A stretch of 64,000 bases of DNA from an uncultured Lentisphaeria bacterium (GTDB taxonomy: Bacteria > Verrucomicrobiota > Lentisphaeria > Victivallales > UBA1829): NCBI GenBank assembly GCA_949282305.1, contig CASDPB010000047.1:62001-126000 (forward strand), written 5' to 3'. Position 1 is the first letter of the stretch, and the number at the start of each line of letters is the position of its first letter. The notes beneath the pieces are model-generated. The model made no database searches, was not told the DNA's origin, and saw only the letters and a program-made list of their open reading frames with translations. Made by a program: the position numbers and the translations under genes. Of the stretch, positions 9,505 to 16,573 are shown one piece after another.

Positions 9505-10745
9505 ACGGAAGACGGAGAGTCGTCATTACGGGAACAGGCGTCGTGTCGGCGCTCGGCATGTCGCGCACGGAACTGTTTGAGAGTCTTTTGAACGGCAGAT
9601 CCGCGGTCCGGCGCATGGAGGAGTGGGGCAGAAACCTGAACGGCGGATATTCTCCCGGAGCTCCGGTTGTGCTCGACGAGGCGGCAAAGAAGAAAATTCC
9701 CCGCCAGTTCCGGCGCTCCATGGGCGATTTGAGTATTTTCGCTTCTCTTGCGGCAATGCAGGCGCTTGAGGAATCCGGGCTTGAACCGGAAGCTGTATCC
9801 GGCGGCGGTTGCGGCTGTGTGATCGGTTCCACAATGGGCAGCTCCAAAAGCATTGCGGAGGCGTTCCGCATGATTCTCCTGGAACACGGAATGGCGGATA
9901 TGCCCGCCGCCCAGTTTTTCAAATGCGCCTCGCATACCGCGTCTTTCAATGTGGCGAACCTGCTGAACATCACGGGGTGCGTCCAGTCCGCGTCGGCTGC
10001 GTGCGCTTCGGGGCTTCAGGCGGTCGGAACGGCGCGCAGCCTGATCGCGTACGGCACGCAGGATATGATGATCTGCGGCGGTGCGGATGAGCTTTCGCAG
10101 GAAGTGACGGGCTCCTTCGACCTGCTTTATGCGGGGGCTTCGGCAGATGAAAACGCCCCGGAACGTTCTTCCCGTCCGTTCGATGCGGAAAGAACGGGAC
10201 TGGTCTGCGGAGAAGGTGCGGGAATTCTTGTTCTGGAAGAGTATGAACATGCAAGGAAACGCGGCGCGGAAATCCTAGCTGAGATTGCCGGATATGCCAC
10301 CTGCGGATGCGGTTCGCAAATCAGCCAGTCCGATGCGTCCTCGATCCGGCGCTGCCTGGCGCTCGCCTTCCGTGACGCCGGAATCGCTTCGGATTCTACG
10401 GATTACATCAGCGCCCATGCGACTGCGACAAGACAGGGCGATGCGGAGGAGGCAAAAGCTCTCCGTGACTTTTTCGGAACGGATGCGGTTCCCGTGAGCA
10501 GTCTCAAGGGCGGCCTGGGGCATACGCTCGGCGCTTCGGGGGTGATCGAAACCATTGCCGCGCTGGAAATGATGAAACGCGGCATTCTGCTGCCGACCTT
10601 GAATCTGGAAACTGTTGCGGAAGAGTGTTCCGGGGTGGATCATGTCAGAACTCCGCGGGAATGCAGAATTGATGTTTTCCTGAAAAATTCTTTCGCTTTC
10701 GGCGGAATCAACGCCGCGTTAATCTGTATTGCAAATGAGCAATAA
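9501..10745 (+). CDS. Beta-ketoacyl-ACP synthase, FabF/KAS-II-like
   Basis: 414-residue thiolase-fold condensing enzyme with an intact active site: nucleophile in SAACASG (Cys168), histidine in SAHATATRQGD (His306), and KGGLGHTLGASG with Lys336 and His341. The ATG at 9501 is preferred over a GTG three codons earlier because GGGGTGG sits just ahead of it and the ATGA overlap with the flavoprotein stop repeats the coupling used upstream. It would extend an acyl-ACP by two carbons. No carrier protein, dehydratase or thioesterase is encoded within 10 kb, so the pathway must borrow them. The active-site Cys argues against a KSbeta chain-length factor. Confidence 0.9.
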   Translation: MNGRRRVVITGTGVVSALGMSRTELFESLLNGRSAVRRMEEWGRNLNGGYSPGAPVVLDEAAKKKIPRQFRRSMGDLSIFASLAAMQALEESGLEPEAVSGGGCGCVIGSTMGSSKSIAEAFRMILLEHGMADMPAAQFFKCASHTASFNVANLLNITGCVQSASAACASGLQAVGTARSLIAYGTQDMMICGGADELSQEVTGSFDLLYAGASADENAPERSSRPFDAERTGLVCGEGAGILVLEEYEHARKRGAEILAEIAGYATCGCGSQISQSDASSIRRCLALAFRDAGIASDSTDYISAHATATRQGDAEEAKALRDFFGTDAVPVSSLKGGLGHTLGASGVIETIAALEMMKRGILLPTLNLETVAEECSGVDHVRTPRECRIDVFLKNSFAFGGINAALICIANEQ

Positions 10746-10863
10746 AGAATTCCCGGTCTGATCTCTGTTTTACTTGCCCTGTTTGCTTTCTGTCCTCCGC
10801 GAAACTATTTTCTCACAATGTTATTTTTTCACAAGTTTTTTTTGCTTTTTTTGAAAATCCCCC

Positions 10864-10905
10864 TTGCGCTTTCGCTTTTTTTTGATTATAATTAACATAA
10901 GTTAA
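10864..10905 (+). promoter_or_regulatory. Predicted promoter with adjacent dyad operator ahead of the LacI gene
   Basis: TTGCGC (10864-10869), a 17-base spacer and TATAAT (10887-10892). Overlapping the -10 end is a perfect dyad, TTAAC-ATAA-GTTAA (10892-10905). LacI-family proteins bind such dyads and commonly repress their own operon; autoregulation by the gene starting at 10927 is inferred from position. Confidence 0.6.
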
Positions 10906-10926
10906 CGAGAAAAAGGGGATTGTCTT

Positions 10927-11844
10927 ATGATCAGTATGAAAGAGATTGCGGCGGAAGCCGGAGTAAGCCGGACAACGGTTTCTTTTGTACTGAACGGACG
11001 GCATGAGCGAGATCTGAAAATTTCAACGGAAGTCGTGGAAAAGGTAAAGCGGACCGCCGAGAAACTGGGATATGTCCGCAATGAGCTTGTGCAGTCGCTT
11101 GTCAAGGGCAAAAGCAAAGTCATTGCCATCATTGCACATTTCTCCGACTTTATGATGCCGATCATCCGAGGTTATTCCGAAACCGCGGCAAAGTATGGCT
11201 ACTCCATCAGTCTAATCTCCCTGAGTGAGAACTGCACGCTGAATCAGGCGCTTATGACCGCGGTGGAATACCGTGTAAGCGGGATCGTGGTCATGACGTT
11301 GGAACCGGAGGAAAAAGCGCAGGTGAATCCCGGTTTCTTTCAATACGGGATACCCGTCTCCGGTCTGGATGTCAATCGGAAAGGCTTTTTTGATCAGGAA
11401 GGTTCCGCAGAGGTTGCCGTAAATTATCTGGTTTCGCTCGGGCACAGGAAGATCATCTGCCTGGGACAGCAATCGGTGGTTGCCGGACAGCGCATTCAGG
11501 GATATTTGAATATTATGGAGAAAAACGGGTTGCCGCCCTGTATTTTAGAGGACGGCAGTTCTCATCACGGTGTGCATGAAGCGGTGGTGGAGGCGAACCC
11601 CGATGCGGTTTTCTGTGTGAACGACCCTCTGGCATTGAGTCTGCTTCAGTATCTTTATCACCGAAGGATCTTTGTTCCCGATGCATTTTCCGTGATCGGA
11701 TTCGGCAATCTGGGAGCGGAACTGGCTTCACCGTCCCTGACGACGATCAGAGAACCTTATTACGAAACAGGTTGCCTGGGATTTGAGAATCTTTATTCCA
11801 TCATCAGGGACGGACGGAAATCTCCCGTCTGGTCGGAGAATTGA
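10927..11844 (+). CDS. LacI-family transcriptional regulator with a frameshifted C-terminus
   Basis: Helix-turn-helix at residues 1-50 (MKEIAAEAGVSRTTVSFVLNG, then LGYVRNE) followed by the periplasmic-binding-protein-like effector domain (VIAIIAHFSDFMMP, SGIVVMTLEPEE, DAVFCVNDPLA, VIGFGNLGAELASPSLTTI). At 305 residues it is short and ends SPVWSEN. The -1 frame from about 11820 reads RLVGELIIRESTAKNN, the normal last strand of LacI proteins, and stops at 11894, overlapping the pseudopilin start. The intact gene therefore probably ran 10927-11894. It heads an operon with a pseudopilin, DUF4838 and GH39, so a glycan breakdown product is the likely effector. Confidence 0.88.
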   Translation: MISMKEIAAEAGVSRTTVSFVLNGRHERDLKISTEVVEKVKRTAEKLGYVRNELVQSLVKGKSKVIAIIAHFSDFMMPIIRGYSETAAKYGYSISLISLSENCTLNQALMTAVEYRVSGIVVMTLEPEEKAQVNPGFFQYGIPVSGLDVNRKGFFDQEGSAEVAVNYLVSLGHRKIICLGQQSVVAGQRIQGYLNIMEKNGLPPCILEDGSSHHGVHEAVVEANPDAVFCVNDPLALSLLQYLYHRRIFVPDAFSVIGFGNLGAELASPSLTTIREPYYETGCLGFENLYSIIRDGRKSPVWSEN

Positions 11845-11890
11845 TCATAAGAGAATCCACGGCAAAAAACAATAAATATGGAGGATCGAT

Positions 11891-12577
11891 ATGATGCCGG
11901 TTCGTAAAAATTTCACATTGATCGAACTTTTAATCGTAATTGCGATCATCGCAATCCTTGCGGCAATGCTTCTTCCGGCATTGAGCAAGGCGAAGGAGAA
12001 GGCGCGGGAGATTTCCTGTGTAAACAACTTGAAGCAGTTGGGCACTCTGGAAAAAATGTATGAGGACGATTACTACGGCTACATGCCCGGTGTGAGCTGG
12101 AATCAAGATCAACAGTTTAATCCCTGCTTGTGGTTTCGTGTTGTGCAGTACAGCCTTAACAAAAAAGATACTGATGTTATCCCGAAACTTCTTCATTGCC
12201 CGTCTGTTCCCCCGCGCAACGGAGAATGGGCACTGGGGTCTGTCACCAACACATTTAAAAACGGTTGGATTGCGTTGACATTATCTTACAACCGGATGCT
12301 TAGTCTTGGCAATGCGACGATCGGTGAATTCAAACTTTATAAAAGCAATGCAGTCAAGCGCCCATCTGAGTGCACGGCTTTGCACGAACAGCGGAAAGCA
12401 AGCAGTTACTATTCCAGTTGGGCGAGTCAGAACGATCATATCAGCCTCGACAGGCACGGAAAAAACAAGGCGAATTATCTGTTCGTTGACGGTCATGCGG
12501 GATCACTTCAGATTCCCGAGGCAATGCGCGGCAATACGGCGTATGACCGGTATTTCTATCGGGAAGGAACCCGGTAA
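11891..12577 (+). CDS. Pseudopilin-like secreted protein with H-X10-DG motif
   Basis: 228 residues. A short positively charged leader precedes [20 protein letters not shown], the type IV prepilin cleavage/methylation motif with Glu at mature position 5. The C-terminal part has [15 protein letters not shown], a one-residue-longer version of the H-X9-DG motif of prepilin-like proteins expanded in Planctomycetota, Verrucomicrobiota and Lentisphaerota. GGAGG lies six bases before the ATG. It sits between the LacI gene and a DUF4838 gene in one transcript direction with gaps under 50 bases, so it belongs to a glycan locus; no pilus assembly genes are nearby. Its molecular role in such loci is not established. 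Confidence 0.88.
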   Translation: MMPVRKNFTLIELLIVIAIIAILAAMLLPALSKAKEKAREISCVNNLKQLGTLEKMYEDDYYGYMPGVSWNQDQQFNPCLWFRVVQYSLNKKDTDVIPKLLHCPSVPPRNGEWALGSVTNTFKNGWIALTLSYNRMLSLGNATIGEFKLYKSNAVKRPSECTALHEQRKASSYYSSWASQNDHISLDRHGKNKANYLFVDGHAGSLQIPEAMRGNTAYDRYFYREGTR

Positions 12578-12621
12578 ACGGGATTCAAATAAAACATCAT
12601 GACAAACAGGAAATTGTACAA

Positions 12622-14916
12622 ATGAAAATTTTTTTTTCCTCTCTTCTTCTGCTGATGGGTGCGTCGTTGTGCGCACTGGAAATCACTCTGCCTGCGAAAC
12701 CTTTGCCATCCGAAAAAACCGCCGCTCAGGAACTGCGTTCTTACCTGAAACGCACAGTGGACGGCGAGCTGAAAATCGGCGGCAGGGCGATCAACAGGAT
12801 TCTGCTCGGCGATACGCCGGAGACGCGGGCGGCAGGGATCGACGGCAGGGCATTGAAGACCGACGCCTATGTAATCAGGAGTTCCGGCAGTGATCTTTTC
12901 ATTGCAGGCGGCGGACAGTCCGGCACGCTTTATGGCGTCTATGCGTTTCTGGAGAATCAGATCGGGATACGCTGGTGGACTCCGGCGGAGGAGTTCGTGC
13001 CGGAAAAACGCCGTCTGGAGCTTCCGGCCCTGGACATCCGGTTTGAGTTTCCTGCCATTCAGCGCGACATTTACCGTGACCATGCCGTACTGCCGGACGG
13101 AGGAAAATGGGCGGCAAGGAACCGCCTCAACCGTAACGGCGACCTTGGAATATCCACGCTTTACGGCGGCAGTTCCTGCAATTTCGGAGGCCCCTATTTT
13201 GTACATACGTTTAACCTGTATCTTCCGAAGTCACTTGCTGAGGAGCATCCTGAATATTTTGCGGTTTTTCAGGGAAAACGCCAGCCGGGGAAGCTCGGTC
13301 AGCTATGCCTTTCCAATGAAGGAATGCGGCGTGAATTTCTTGCCCGTTTGAAGAAACGGATCCTTGCCGATGAATCCGCGGCGAAAGCAAAGGGTAATCC
13401 GGTTCCCCGGATTTATGACGTCAGCCCCAACGATGTTGGTTTTTCCTGTGAATGCGCGGAGTGCCGGGCACTGAACAGCCAGGAGAAGTCCGATGCCGGG
13501 ACATTGATTGCGTTTGTCAACGGAATGGCGCGGGAGATCGGAAAATTCCGCCCGGATATTCTGATTTCAACCACAGCATACACCAACACGGTCAAGCCGC
13601 CGAAAACGCTTCGCCCGGAAAGCAATGTCCTGATCAGATTCTGTTATACGCCGAAATGCATGGCGATTCCACTGGACACGGCATCCAACAGAGAGTATCT
13701 CGACAACGTCCGGAAATGGAAGGGGCTGTCTCCGGAACTTTATGTGTGGATTTACGGCATTACGTATCAGGTTCATGGATATCCGCTCCCCAATGAACAG
13801 TTTATGGCGAATGATGTCCGGCAATTCTATGAAAACGGAATCCGCTATTTCTTCTTTGAACATGAGGACAGCCATATCGCGGATATGTATGCACTGAAAG
13901 TATGGATGGAGGCGAAGCTGGCGGAGAATCCGGAAGCGGACGGCAGGGCTCTGCTGAAGATTTTCATGGACGGTTATTACGGTCCGGAGGCGGGGGAGTG
14001 GATTCTCAAGGCGCGGCGGATGATCGCGGAGTCCGCCCGTGAAAAGTGCCGTGCAATGGGAATTATGGCGGGAATCAATGCTTTCAATTATCTGACGTTT
14101 GAAGTCGTGGAGGCGTGCCATGGATTTTTTGACAAGGCGGCGGAATGTGCGGCGGGCGATCCCGTAAAATCCCAGCGAGTGGCGGAGGCGCGTCTTTCTC
14201 TTGATCGGTTTACGCTTGCCGCGGTTCAGCGTCTTTACAAGGAATTCCGTGAGTCCAGCGGTGATTCCGCGGAATTTCCGTTCGACCGGAAAAAGATTGC
14301 CGCGCGCATCCGGAAAATCTACCCGGCATACCTGCGTAAACTGAATCCGGCGGTCTTCCGGCAGCATTCGGACGCGATGAACAAAGAGCTGGACGGTCTA
14401 GCGATGCTTCCGATGGAAAGCAGACTGCCCGCCCGTTTCGCAGGTTTGCCGCCGGAAGACGTCTGGGATTTCACTGCCGATAAAATGCAACTGCACAACA
14501 AAAGTCTGAAAGTCGTGAAAGACCCCGCCGCCGAATCCGGCATGGCTGTCAGATTTCTTACTTCGCCCGAGCGGAAAGAAAACCCGTTCAATGCCGGAAT
14601 GTATTTGTACCGGGAAAAGAAAATTCCTGTGAAGCGCAGCATCAGCCCGAAAGAGAATGCCGGAAGCGTGGGACGTTACCAGTGGTATAAGCTTTTTACA
14701 GTGAAGGTTCCGAAAGGGTTCAGCTATATTTACCTGCTTTCCAGGTGGGAAATCCAGATGCCTCTGGTCGATCTCTCAAAAACGATGCTAGGGGCCGAAT
14801 ATGATGTCTATCTGAGTCTGAAATATCAGGGGCCGCTTTACGGCGGAAAAGGCGAAAACGCAGTCTTTGTGGAACGTGTTGTCATGGTCAGGAAACATTC
14901 CATTACACTGAGGTGA
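12622..14916 (+). CDS. Secreted DUF4838 / alpha-glucuronidase-like glycan-active protein
   Basis: 764 residues with a signal peptide (MKIFFSSLLLLMGASLCA). Residues 20-130 resemble the small alpha/beta domain found before GH20 and GH67 catalytic barrels (KTAAQELRSYLKRTVDGEL, SGTLYGVYAFLENQIGIRWW). The following barrel region has the DUF4838 pattern: Cys-rich SPNDVGFSCECAECRAL near 275 and FFFEHEDSHIADMYALKVW near 420. The C-terminal 150 residues look like a beta-sandwich. The family is taken to hydrolyse glycosides but is poorly characterised, so the substrate is unknown. The GH39 gene starts three bases after its stop. Confidence 0.85.
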   Translation: MKIFFSSLLLLMGASLCALEITLPAKPLPSEKTAAQELRSYLKRTVDGELKIGGRAINRILLGDTPETRAAGIDGRALKTDAYVIRSSGSDLFIAGGGQSGTLYGVYAFLENQIGIRWWTPAEEFVPEKRRLELPALDIRFEFPAIQRDIYRDHAVLPDGGKWAARNRLNRNGDLGISTLYGGSSCNFGGPYFVHTFNLYLPKSLAEEHPEYFAVFQGKRQPGKLGQLCLSNEGMRREFLARLKKRILADESAAKAKGNPVPRIYDVSPNDVGFSCECAECRALNSQEKSDAGTLIAFVNGMAREIGKFRPDILISTTAYTNTVKPPKTLRPESNVLIRFCYTPKCMAIPLDTASNREYLDNVRKWKGLSPELYVWIYGITYQVHGYPLPNEQFMANDVRQFYENGIRYFFFEHEDSHIADMYALKVWMEAKLAENPEADGRALLKIFMDGYYGPEAGEWILKARRMIAESAREKCRAMGIMAGINAFNYLTFEVVEACHGFFDKAAECAAGDPVKSQRVAEARLSLDRFTLAAVQRLYKEFRESSGDSAEFPFDRKKIAARIRKIYPAYLRKLNPAVFRQHSDAMNKELDGLAMLPMESRLPARFAGLPPEDVWDFTADKMQLHNKSLKVVKDPAAESGMAVRFLTSPERKENPFNAGMYLYREKKIPVKRSISPKENAGSVGRYQWYKLFTVKVPKGFSYIYLLSRWEIQMPLVDLSKTMLGAEYDVYLSLKYQGPLYGGKGENAVFVERVVMVRKHSITLR

Positions 14917-14919
14917 CAA

Positions 14920-16206
14920 ATGGATCTGCATATTGATTTCAATGTCGGGATGGGCGAAATCCGCGCATTGAACGGAGTCAATCTCGCCCCGAAACTTCAC
15001 AATCAGAAGAACCGGAACATGAATGAGGCATACCGGGCGCTGAAAATTCCTTATGCGCGCCTGCACGATGTCCCGCTGGACAATCCGGGGATGCGACTGG
15101 TGGATATTCAGCATATTTTCGGAAACTGGGAGGCGAATGAGAACGATCCGCGTAACTACTACTTCAAACAGACGGACGACTACATCCGCAACTGTCTCGG
15201 GTTGGGAACGCAGGTCGTCTACCGTCTCGGCACAAGCATCGAGCATTCGCTTCAGAATTATTATGCATTCCCCCCGGAGGATTTCGACCGATGGATCACA
15301 GTCTGCATCAACATCATACGCCATTACAACGAAGGCTGGGCGAACGGTTATTCATGGAAAATCGTCTACTGGGAAATCTGGAACGAACCCAATGCCAAAC
15401 CGCACATGTGGAGCGGTGACGACAAACTGTATTATGAGCTGTATGCGCGCGCCGCGAAACGGATCAAAGAGCGTTTCTCCTATGTGAAAGTGGGAGGCCC
15501 CGCATTGAGCTGTCCGGTTCAGTACGATGCGCCGTTGAAATATACGGATGATTTTCTGGAATACTGCCGGAAGGAAAACGCTCCCCTTGATTTCTATTCA
15601 TGGCACTGTTACCCGACCTGTCTTGAAGAGATTGTCGATGAGCCCGCCCGCGTGCGCAAGGTGCTTGACCGTTTCGGGTTCACCGAAACCGAGCTTCATT
15701 TGAACGAGTGGCATTATGCGCCGACATGGGAATGTTCCGCCAAAGCCCGCGCCCGTCTTTCCGACGCCGAGAGCGCCGCGTTCACGACGGCGGTTCTGAC
15801 CTCATGGCAGGATTCCCCGTTGACGTTGGGCGGTTTTTATACCGCCAGTGTCATCTGGGGGATTTATGACGCTTACGGCGTTTTTCTCAAGACCTATTAC
15901 GCCCTGCACGCCTTTGCGCGAATGCTGGAACATCCCCACCGTGTGGAAGCCGTTTCCCCTGAAAAGAATGTCACGGTTCTTGCCGGAATGAATGCGGACG
16001 GCAAAGCGGCGGCGCTGATCAGCGCATACCGGTGTCCCGCAAAAACGGTCCGGCTCAAAATGAAAGGCGCGGAGGGACGCAGATTCAGGATATCGTGTCT
16101 GGACGAGTCCGGTGATGCCCCGTTTGACTGCGGCAAAGAAGACGGCGGGCTTATTTCGCTGGAGTTAAAATCCGAATCGGCAATTTTTCTTCTGACGGAA
16201 GTCTGA
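14920..16206 (+). CDS. Glycoside hydrolase family 39-like enzyme, cytoplasmic
   Basis: 428 residues, no signal peptide. It is a clan GH-A barrel with the acid/base glutamate in WEIWNEPN (Glu156) and the nucleophile in LHLNEWHYAP (Glu263), both in GH39-like settings; a short beta-sandwich tail (residues 345-428) follows. GH39 includes beta-xylosidases and alpha-L-iduronidases, retaining enzymes that act from the non-reducing end. With a secreted DUF4838 protein before it, a division into external attack and internal processing of oligosaccharides is likely. GAGGTG before the ATG supports the start. Confidence 0.87.
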   Translation: MDLHIDFNVGMGEIRALNGVNLAPKLHNQKNRNMNEAYRALKIPYARLHDVPLDNPGMRLVDIQHIFGNWEANENDPRNYYFKQTDDYIRNCLGLGTQVVYRLGTSIEHSLQNYYAFPPEDFDRWITVCINIIRHYNEGWANGYSWKIVYWEIWNEPNAKPHMWSGDDKLYYELYARAAKRIKERFSYVKVGGPALSCPVQYDAPLKYTDDFLEYCRKENAPLDFYSWHCYPTCLEEIVDEPARVRKVLDRFGFTETELHLNEWHYAPTWECSAKARARLSDAESAAFTTAVLTSWQDSPLTLGGFYTASVIWGIYDAYGVFLKTYYALHAFARMLEHPHRVEAVSPEKNVTVLAGMNADGKAAALISAYRCPAKTVRLKMKGAEGRRFRISCLDESGDAPFDCGKEDGGLISLELKSESAIFLLTEV

Positions 16207-16253
16207 AAGTTCCTCCGGACGTTCTCTACGGGGAACAGGTTGAATTTTGAAAA

Positions 16254-16304
16254 AGGAGTGTTAGACTCCTGTTTCAGTATTTTTCTGAATATACCCTGAA
16301 ACAG
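16254..16304 (+). other. Two overlapping hairpins between GH39 and the GT2 remnant
   Basis: AGGAGT/ACTCCT (16254-16259 with 16265-16270, five-base loop) and CTGTTTCAG/CTGAAACAG (16269-16277 with 16296-16304) share two bases, so they are mutually exclusive at the edge. There is no clean T-run after either stem. A weak terminator or leader structure is possible. Confidence 0.4.
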
Positions 16305-16318
16305 ATAGGACACTTGCG

Positions 16319-16573
16319 ATGGAACATTCATTCTTCTCCGTGATTGTGCCTGTCTGCCGTTGCGGGAAGTATACGGAATGTCTGGTGAAATCTCTTTTGC
16401 GGCAGTCGTTCGGTGATTTCGAGGTGCTGATTCTGAACGACGGTTCCGGCAACGGCACATTGGACGCTTACGGTCGGCAAGCTCAAGGGAAAGGCGGCAA
16501 TCTCGGAACGCAAAAATTTTTTTCCTCTTGCCGGAATCCCTACCGCATTGATTCTGGATGTGGAAGCCACTGA
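16319..16573 (+). pseudogene. Remnant of a family 2 glycosyltransferase gene (first about 48 codons)
   Basis: The ATG has AGGA nearby, and the first residues (FFSVIVPVCRCGKYTECL, then SLLRQSFGDFEVLILNDGS) are the classic N-terminus of GT2 enzymes: the first strand and helix and the nucleotide-binding LxNDGS. Homology ends around 16465, and the remaining codons are out-of-frame reading of the next gene. About 200 residues of catalytic domain, including the DxD part, are missing. It is the left half of a deletion junction and cannot be active. Confidence 0.75.

Noticed and set aside
16307-16317. AGGACACTTGC repeated at 60453-60463
   Set aside because: An 11-base match is expected hundreds of times by chance in 64 kb; the contexts are unrelated.
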